A stretch of 64,000 nucleotides of DNA from Pseudocercospora fijiensis CIRAD86 (taxonomy: Eukaryota > Ascomycota > Dothideomycetes > Mycosphaerellales > Mycosphaerellaceae): the NCBI RefSeq assembly GCF_000340215.1, contig NW_006921543.1, positions 1,426,001 through 1,490,000 of the forward strand, read 5' to 3'. Made by a program: the position numbers and the translations under genes. The notes under the pieces are model-generated. The model was not told where the DNA came from, made no database searches, and saw only the letters and a list, made by a program, of their open reading frames with translations. Each line of letters begins with the position of its first letter. The first letter of the stretch is position 1. Positions 57,755-64,000 of the stretch are shown piece by piece.

Positions 57755-58414
57755 TCACTTCCCTGCCCTCTCAGCCTCCAGTTCCCTCTCGGCATTCTGG
57801 TAGTATTTTGCAGTATCCACACCATGCTGATCATGATTCACAAAGTTGAACCAAGGCATGACATGCAGAAACACGCCGGAGTACCTGCTCTGTCTCGCTG
57901 CGGCTCCTTGCATGTATTCGGTCAAAGTTGTCTTGCCGTACAGTGGCTCTCCCCTCTTCACTTTGTCCGTCATCTCCCGCATGTCCATCTCAATTTCGCG
58001 TCTGTTCTCGCTGAAGCCGTAAAAGCGGTTGATGGATCGTGAGTAGAGCATGAGGAAGCCGCCTATCGCTCCCATGGCGCCTGATAGTCGCATGATCTGT
58101 GCAAATCCTCCGCGTCCGACTTCTGAGGGGGAGATTCGTTCCCACCACAGCATGAGACTAGGTGAGATGGCGGCAGTGGCGGCAGCGGCGACGTAGTCCG
58201 AGGATCGTGCATATTTGACGACGCGGGTGAAGTGTGGGTCGGAGTCGATGAGCTGAGAGGAGTGTTAGTGATGGGTGGCAGCGGTATCGTGAGTGCGATG
58301 TACCGGGTAGTCGCCAAGGGCGCGTCTGGGCTGGACGTTGGGTCGTGAAGTCTGGCCAAGCTCTGGCCCTTCGACCAGTGACTGCACTTGCGGTGGTCTT
58401 TCCTGGGACGCCAT
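57755..58414 (-). CDS. NADH:ubiquinone oxidoreductase (complex I) 21 kDa subunit
   Basis: Exons 58,414-58,304 and 58,252-57,755, giving 202 residues. The intron is 51 nt (GTACAT, CACTAAC, CTCAG). It is an accessory subunit of mitochondrial complex I at the inner membrane. Evidence: the junction reads Asp-Tyr-Pro-Leu-Ile-Asp-Ser-Asp-Pro-His-Phe, and the N-terminal family block is DPHFTRVVKYARSSDY. A hydrophobic stretch IMRLSGAMGAIGGFLMLYSR follows, and the C-terminal signature has FYGFSENRREIEMDMREM, VKRGEPLYG, SRYSGVFLHVMPWFNFVNH and GVDTAKYY. These match the fungal 21 kDa subunit family (N- and C-terminal Pfam domains of that name). The length is normal. It is divergent from the Cwf11 gene. 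Confidence 0.93.
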
Positions 58415-58682
58415 TGTGGGTGATGTGTGGCCGCAATGCCTGTCGTCGGCGCTGTGCAGCTCCAGAAAGTGAGGTCGTGGGGTCGTCCAAGTCGGCGTTG
58501 CTGATGGGGGACGCCTCTGATTGGCGCGGAGTCAACGGTGAGCGATGCATGTTAGTGTGACATTAAACACGAGCTGCAGGAACTTTTGGAAGGCGCGACT
58601 CGGTGATGATCACTAACGTTACAGCGTGTGCATGTCCTCGATGCCGGTCAGGTGAGGACGGAAAGGCCCAGGCAGCGTGGAA
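58415..58682. promoter_or_regulatory. Divergent promoter of the complex I subunit and cwf11 genes
   Basis: 268 bp between two opposite ATGs, so it must hold both core promoters. No clear TATA box, as usual for housekeeping genes in filamentous fungi. Confidence 0.6.
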
Positions 58683-61600
58683 ATGTCGCGCCCAGCAGTC
58701 AGCGACCTGACCGGCGACCACGAAATCGCACGAATCGCCCGCTCGACGTGGCTCGCATCGCCGACTCCGCCCAAAGTTCTCCCTCAGACCGTCGCTGAGC
58801 TCTGGAAGCTCGTTGAAGACGACCACTTTTCTGCCTTCTCGCTGCTCTTGCTCGAGCAGCTGCAGGCGTTGGAGCGATATCTGTGGCCCGGCTACGGCGA
58901 TGAGGCATCCAACCAGCACCTGCTGCTGCTCGTGCTGCTGGTCAACACCAAACGACAGGAGCACCTTCCCGTCTGGTCCCTCTTCTCCAACACCCCCGAC
59001 GAATTCGCACACTTCTTCCGGAGAGTCGTGCACTTGAGCATCGACCCGAGCCTTGCGACGAATCTCCGAGAATGTGTGCTGGCACTCATCGTCGCCGCCT
59101 ACCAGTCGCTCGACCACGGCATCGTGCGCAAAGAATGCGCTCCGCTGGTCTCCATAGGAATATGGCATCACCTGCACGATGATGCGACGAGAGAGCGACT
59201 GCTGGCGAAGAATGTGCAGCTCCAAAAGGCGTGGCGAGCGGCGGGCAGGAAGTTTGACAATGCAGATGCTGCAGGGCAGGCGAAACTGCGCTTGGAGCGG
59301 AGTTGGTTGCATGAACTCGTCCTGCACACGCTCGACAAGCTCTATGAGGACGACAAGAAGAAGGAGGGCAATGTCGCCTACTGCGAAAGACTCCTCGAGC
59401 TCCTTGGTGATCTCCAGTCGCAACTACCGACGAGGAGATACGTGAATACACTGCTGCGAGACATGAATCTGCTCCCGGCCATACTCCTCTCCCCCATGTA
59501 TCAAGATGAAGAGCGCATTCGCGACATGTACCGGCTTCTGGAACATTATACGCACTTTCCTCTCGACGACTACACCGGGCGACAGCTCAGCCGACGGGAG
59601 CATGATGAAGCGCAGAACGCCAGCATCTCGAGATTGCAAAAGGTCGCCATGAAGCTGCAGCCCGAAAAATTGAAGATCCTGATCTTGACCAATTTTGGCG
59701 CTCTTGCCCACCGAGACGATCTTGAAGGCCATCTGAAAGACTTGACCGACGCCGAACTGCATCAGCTATGTCAAGAACTTGGCGTGAGGACGAGCCAGTA
59801 CCCGGAAAAGACGTTGCTGCTTCGAGACCGTGCTTTCGTGGTAGAGTCGCTTGTATCGATGATCGCGAAAAAGCCTCACTACGCGGAAGACATGCGCCCG
59901 CTCCGAATACTGCCGACTGAGGATGTGCTCTACGACAGAGGCATGATGCGGACTGAGGAGTACACGTCAGGCCAGCCATTGCCTCTCCCGAAACTCAATC
60001 TGCAGTATCTGAGTGTCGGTGACTTCTTGTGGAGATCATTCATCCTCTATCGTCAGGAATCATTCTACGGCATCCGGAAGCACATCGAGGACACCGTCAA
60101 GAGGCTTCGGCCGAGACGTGGGGGTGGCCAAACCAGATTTGATGGCTTTTCGCGCATGGCCATTCCCATACCAAAGCCTGCAATCATCGAAACGACGCCG
60201 CCCAGAGTTGGTGAGACTGTCCCTGCCGAGGTCAAGGTCGAAATCATCCTCGACGTGAGCAGACTACAACCGGGTTTGCGCCGCGAGTGGGAGAGTCTAA
60301 GGCCAGACGACACAGTCTTCCTGCTGGCTCTTCATCCCGAGGACTCTGCCATGAAGCTGACCAATGGCGCTGCCAGCAATCAATCATATATGGAAAAGAC
60401 AGGGCTGAAGACCGTTCGCTGTGCCGAGATCATCAGCGTGCTTGACGAGAACGGAAGAGCGCTACGCTACAATCAAGATCAGCAAGACCATATCGATGGC
60501 ATGTCGAGGCCGCGTCAACGACGACTCCTTCTGCGCATTGATCCCATCGCATACAAAGCCGATAAAGACCGGGAAGATGCTGGCAAGGGTGATATCTACG
60601 AGAGCATCAACTTGATCATCCGCCGGCGGTCGCGAGAAAACAACTTTCGACCGGTACTCGAAAGCATCAAGCAGCTGGCGCTGTCAGATATGCCCCTTCC
60701 AGGCTGGTTTGAGGAAGTCTTTCTGGGCACAGGAGATCCATCTTCTGCTACCTACAAACGCTTATCCAACAAGCTGAAGAACATTGACTATCGTGACACA
60801 TTCTTGGACTGGCAGCATTTGATCGAGTCGCTTCCTGGCAAGACGATCGAGCCTGACCCAAAGCTGAATGCCATTCCTCCACCTCCGTATGTGCTCGAGG
60901 CCACTGGAGCAGCCCCTGCCGCTGCGCCGCCGAAGAAGGGGAAGAAGAGACGACACGATCAACCCGACGGCCCGGAACCGGCGCCTTCACCAGAGACTTT
61001 TAGAGTATCCACGTACACACCTCCCAACAATGGACCGTACCCGACAGACGCACCGAAGACGAATGCCGTTCGCTTCACGCCGACACAGATTCATGCGGTC
61101 ACATCAGGCACGCAGCCTGGTTTGACTGTGGTTGTTGGCCCGCCCGGAACTGGTAAGACCGATGTCGCCACCCAGATCATCAGCAACATCTACCACAACT
61201 TTCCTCAGCAGCGGACCCTTCTCGTGGCCCACTCCAATCAAGCTCTGAACCAGTTATTCCAGAAGATCACCGCACTTGACATTGATGAGCGACATCTGTT
61301 ACGTCTCGGACATGGCGAAGAAGAATTGACAACGGAGGCAAGCTTTAGCAAAGCGGGTCGCGTGGAGTCATTCCTTGAAAGAGGTGCTCAGTTCCTGGCA
61401 GAAGTGCAACGATTGGCAGCCTCCATTCAAGCTCCTGGTGCACACGGCAATAGCTGTGAGACAGCAGAGTACTTCAATCAAGTATGGGTTCAGCCATTGT
61501 GGAAGCGATTTTGGGACCTTGCAAATTCAGAAGAAAGCACAGCAGAGGCGGTAGTGTCCGCTTTCCCATTCCACAGCTTCTTCGCCGACGCGCCGCAGCC

Positions 61601-62981
61601 GCTGTTCCCACCGGATACGCAGAAAGAGCATGTCATCGAGATCGCCAAGGGCTGCGAGAGGCACATCAACCGCATCTTCTCCGAGTTGGCAGACATTCGG
61701 CCTTTTGAGATCCTTCGAGCACAACGTGACAAGAGCAATTATCTGCTCGTCAAGGAAGCACGCATCATTGCCATGACATCAACACACGCAGCCATCCGCC
61801 GACAAGAAATTGCGCAGCTTGGATTCAAGTACGACAATGTCATCATGGAAGAAGCAGCTCAGATTACCGAAGTCGAGAACTTCATCCCTTTCGTGCTGCA
61901 GAATCCCATCGCCAAGGACGAAAAGTCTCCAGAACACGAAAATCCACTCAAGCGCGTCGTCCTTGTCGGTGATCATTTGCAAAACAGTCCGGTGATTCAG
62001 AACCCAGCTCTGAAATCTTACTGCAATCTCGAACAATCTCTCTTCCAGCGCTTGGTGCGTCTCGGAGTCCCTCACACTCAGCTTGACGCTCAAGGCCGTT
62101 CGCGACCCTCCATAGCCAATCTTTACAAATGGCGATACCCTTCACTCACGAACTTGGCTTTCACTTCCACAGCACCTGAGTTCGTGCAAGCCAACGCTGG
62201 CTTCCGACATGAGTATCAGTTCATCAACGTGGACGACTACAAATGCCAAGGCGAGAGCGAGCCGACGCCTCACTTCATTCAAAACCTGGGCGAGGCTGAG
62301 TACGCTGTCGCTCTGTATCAGTACATGAGACTTCTTGGTTATCCTGCCGAGAAGATTTCCATCCTCACAGCGTACGCCGGGCAAAGAGCGCTCATTCGAG
62401 ATGTTCTCACGCACCGTTGTAAGAGCAATCGACTTTTCGGCATGCCGGCATGGGTTGGTACAGTGGACAAATACCAAGGCGAACAGAACGACTACATCAT
62501 TCTCTCGCTCGTACGAACCAAGACTCCAGGGTACTTGCGCGATCTGAGAAGATTGACTGTCGCGTTGTCCCGCGCCCGTCTCGGCCTGTACGTGCTTGGC
62601 CGCAAAGAAGTCTTCGAATCAAGTCTCGAGCTTCGTGAAGCATTTGAACCACTTTTTGAGAAGTCGACGAAGCTGGAGCTGGTCGGGAATGAGATGTTTG
62701 GTGCAACACAAAGGCTGGTTGATGATGCCAATGTGCAGAATGTCGCTGAAATGGCAGGAGTTGAGCATTTGGGACAGTATGTCTTCGAGATGACGCAAGC
62801 CAAAGTCAAGGCATTGAAGGAAGGTGGAGGACAGCTGCCTCCACTTGCACAGACTGGGAAGTTAGAGGAAGATTATCAGGACGAAGGCGACAATGGAGAG
62901 GGAATTGAAGCTGGTGAGGAGATGGATGAGGATATGAAGGAAGCTGTTGCGAGTGATACGGCTCCGATCAAGCTCACGTAA
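58683..62981 (+). CDS. cwf11: Pre-mRNA splicing factor Cwf11/Aquarius, SF1-type RNA helicase
   Basis: A 1,432-residue intron-less ORF. ATG 58,683 is the first after an in-frame TGA at 58,653. Aquarius binds the intron upstream of the branch site in the spliceosome. The N-terminal Aquarius region starts RPAVSDLTGDHEIARIAR, with LEQLQALERYLWPGYGDEASN. Residues 1 to about 750 form the ARM-like and stalk parts, followed by a Pro/Lys-rich linker (KKGKKRRHDQP). The helicase core has Walker A GPPGTGKT at 819-826, the Walker B equivalent EEAAQ near 1,056, VGDHLQNSPVIQN (the fungal form of the GDxxQLPP motif), QGRSRPSIANLYKWRYP, DKYQGEQNDYIILSLVRT and RRLTVALSRARLGLYVLGR. The tail is acidic. Length and motif order are normal. 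The N-terminus is a little shorter than in some relatives, so an extra upstream exon is possible. Confidence 0.96.
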   Translation: MSRPAVSDLTGDHEIARIARSTWLASPTPPKVLPQTVAELWKLVEDDHFSAFSLLLLEQLQALERYLWPGYGDEASNQHLLLLVLLVNTKRQEHLPVWSLFSNTPDEFAHFFRRVVHLSIDPSLATNLRECVLALIVAAYQSLDHGIVRKECAPLVSIGIWHHLHDDATRERLLAKNVQLQKAWRAAGRKFDNADAAGQAKLRLERSWLHELVLHTLDKLYEDDKKKEGNVAYCERLLELLGDLQSQLPTRRYVNTLLRDMNLLPAILLSPMYQDEERIRDMYRLLEHYTHFPLDDYTGRQLSRREHDEAQNASISRLQKVAMKLQPEKLKILILTNFGALAHRDDLEGHLKDLTDAELHQLCQELGVRTSQYPEKTLLLRDRAFVVESLVSMIAKKPHYAEDMRPLRILPTEDVLYDRGMMRTEEYTSGQPLPLPKLNLQYLSVGDFLWRSFILYRQESFYGIRKHIEDTVKRLRPRRGGGQTRFDGFSRMAIPIPKPAIIETTPPRVGETVPAEVKVEIILDVSRLQPGLRREWESLRPDDTVFLLALHPEDSAMKLTNGAASNQSYMEKTGLKTVRCAEIISVLDENGRALRYNQDQQDHIDGMSRPRQRRLLLRIDPIAYKADKDREDAGKGDIYESINLIIRRRSRENNFRPVLESIKQLALSDMPLPGWFEEVFLGTGDPSSATYKRLSNKLKNIDYRDTFLDWQHLIESLPGKTIEPDPKLNAIPPPPYVLEATGAAPAAAPPKKGKKRRHDQPDGPEPAPSPETFRVSTYTPPNNGPYPTDAPKTNAVRFTPTQIHAVTSGTQPGLTVVVGPPGTGKTDVATQIISNIYHNFPQQRTLLVAHSNQALNQLFQKITALDIDERHLLRLGHGEEELTTEASFSKAGRVESFLERGAQFLAEVQRLAASIQAPGAHGNSCETAEYFNQVWVQPLWKRFWDLANSEESTAEAVVSAFPFHSFFADAPQPLFPPDTQKEHVIEIAKGCERHINRIFSELADIRPFEILRAQRDKSNYLLVKEARIIAMTSTHAAIRRQEIAQLGFKYDNVIMEEAAQITEVENFIPFVLQNPIAKDEKSPEHENPLKRVVLVGDHLQNSPVIQNPALKSYCNLEQSLFQRLVRLGVPHTQLDAQGRSRPSIANLYKWRYPSLTNLAFTSTAPEFVQANAGFRHEYQFINVDDYKCQGESEPTPHFIQNLGEAEYAVALYQYMRLLGYPAEKISILTAYAGQRALIRDVLTHRCKSNRLFGMPAWVGTVDKYQGEQNDYIILSLVRTKTPGYLRDLRRLTVALSRARLGLYVLGRKEVFESSLELREAFEPLFEKSTKLELVGNEMFGATQRLVDDANVQNVAEMAGVEHLGQYVFEMTQAKVKALKEGGGQLPPLAQTGKLEEDYQDEGDNGEGIEAGEEMDEDMKEAVASDTAPIKLT

Positions 62982-63195
62982 TGCTGTTGCCCTGCTTCCG
63001 CAGCCTTTCTCCATATTTCAACCCGAGAAAGCTATCACGCACCTGCCGGGATTTCTTTCCCAGTCACGCTTCCAATCAAGACCCATAAAACTAAACTCAT
63101 TTGCACATCGCACTGGATGCTTCGCATTCGCGAGTCAGGTTTGAGAAAGGTTTAATGTAATGTATACGTCTATGCTGATATTACTTGCGCGCAGC

Positions 63196-63530
63196 AAGAA
63201 CATTCGCTTGAACCTTGCTACGATCAGTGTCAACAACAGCGCTACTACGCAATTGCAAGATCAGCTACAACGCGGCCTTGAAGAGAACACTACTGTTGTC
63301 ACAAGCTCACTCGACACCAGTCAGCGTGTAGATGGACGACTCGAAAAGCTAGAGGAGCTCATAATCGCGATGCAAAATCGCCTGCAAAAGACCCAGCCGG
63401 CTGCCTTCAGCTCAAACGACCAGCCAACGACAAATGCGTTCCGTTCAATCTCTCGAGAAACGAGTACCGTTGAGGCCTCGCACAGATGCAGTCGGCTTTC
63501 TTTAGATGCGCTACGGCAGTTATGTATGCT
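63196..63530 (+). pseudogene. Fragment of a STAND/ankyrin-type protein N-terminal region
   Basis: An open stretch with NIRLNLATISVNNSATTQL, QDQLQRGLEENTTVVTSS and RVDGRLEKLEELIIAMQNRL, a heptad-like helical pattern that resembles the N-terminal coiled region of fungal NLR/STAND and ankyrin proteins. A GCGCAG acceptor-like site lies just before it (63,191-63,196). There is no proper start, and the reading frame passes into RIP-mutated DNA at about 63,535. It looks like a leftover of a gene cut by a repeat. Assignment is tentative. Confidence 0.4.
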
Positions 63531-63539
63531 TATATACTT

Positions 63540-64000
63540 GCTATACGTAGTAGTAGGTTAGAATAGTAGCCTAGCTTAGTCGTATACTCGGCTAGCTCTT
63601 CGTCGATTCTTTAGGTATATTATTATTACTAGCTAACTATAATAACTTAGATTACTAAAAAAAATCTAGTCTATATCTCGATATCGAATACTAGTTCCTA
63701 ACTAGCGTCTTTTAGTCGTAGATTCTATATTTCTCTTATACTTTCTAGGCTTAGATAGGGCTATAATTTTAGCTTAGTATACTAAGAGGAATTCCTAATA
63801 ACGTACCTACGATCGCCTTTACTATAGGCGGTAATATTAATAGGCTTAAAGACGTATTCGTAAGAGGCCTAGCCTCTCCTTACGATATATATAAGATATA
63901 TAGATATTCTTTACTTAGAGTAAGTAGTCTCTAGATAAGAAAGATACTTCTATATTACGGCTAGCTACCTATATACACTATAGCTGCCTAAGACAAAGGC
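63540..64000. repeat. RIP-mutated repeat at the window end
   Basis: CpA/TpG-depleted, TAG/CTA-rich sequence with no ORF. It begins abruptly after the coding-like fragment and continues past the window. Confidence 0.6.

Noticed and set aside
58563..59423. A 286-codon minus-strand open frame over the start of cwf11.
   Set aside because: Shadow of the GC-rich cwf11 coding sequence; no independent motif.

Overview
The window is nuclear DNA of a filamentous ascomycete (Pezizomycotina; Dothideomycetes is my best guess, by inference). The evidence is short GT-AG introns of about 50-90 nt with CTAAC/CTGAC branch sites, a fungal-type Cwf11/Aquarius gene, a fungal complex I 21 kDa subunit gene, UstYa-family (DUF3328) genes, and repeats heavily mutated in the manner of RIP. 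The repeat blocks have lost almost all CpA and TpG while keeping CpG, so most CAG/CAA codons are now TAG/TAA.

Layout. 1-5,390 is RIP-mutated LTR debris. 5,391-20,500 is an island of ordinary sequence. It holds what looks like a small ribosomal-peptide (dikaritin/ustiloxin-type RiPP) cluster: a secreted precursor with three Tyr/Gly-rich core repeats set between Lys-Arg sites (8,348-8,736, minus), and three UstYa-like oxidase genes (12,710-13,767; 14,036-15,092; 16,341-17,400, plus). The precursor and the first oxidase are divergent. A complete Mutator-like element with a 9-bp target duplication sits inside their shared upstream region. A C2H2-type zinc-finger gene (18,496 to about 19,800, minus) closes the island. 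No tyrosinase, methyltransferase, peptidase or transporter of the larger dikaritin clusters is seen.

20,500-56,840 is a nest of transposons four levels deep. A hAT element is split by a Ty3/gypsy element (B). B's gag is split by a second gypsy element (A). A's gag is split by a 9.9-kb hAT-like element. Three of the four insertions are closed by target-site duplications, and removing each insert restores the interrupted reading frame. The innermost element carries, besides its transposase, two genes for histone H3-fold proteins, and many of its introns contain arrays of the palindrome GCCGGC. This H3-carrying transposon and the RiPP cluster are the two most notable things in the window.

56,841-63,540 is ordinary genic sequence: the complex I 21 kDa subunit (minus) and the intron-less spliceosomal helicase Cwf11/Aquarius (plus) diverge from a 268-bp promoter. 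A fragment of a STAND/ankyrin-type protein lies downstream, cut off by another RIP-mutated repeat that runs to the window end.
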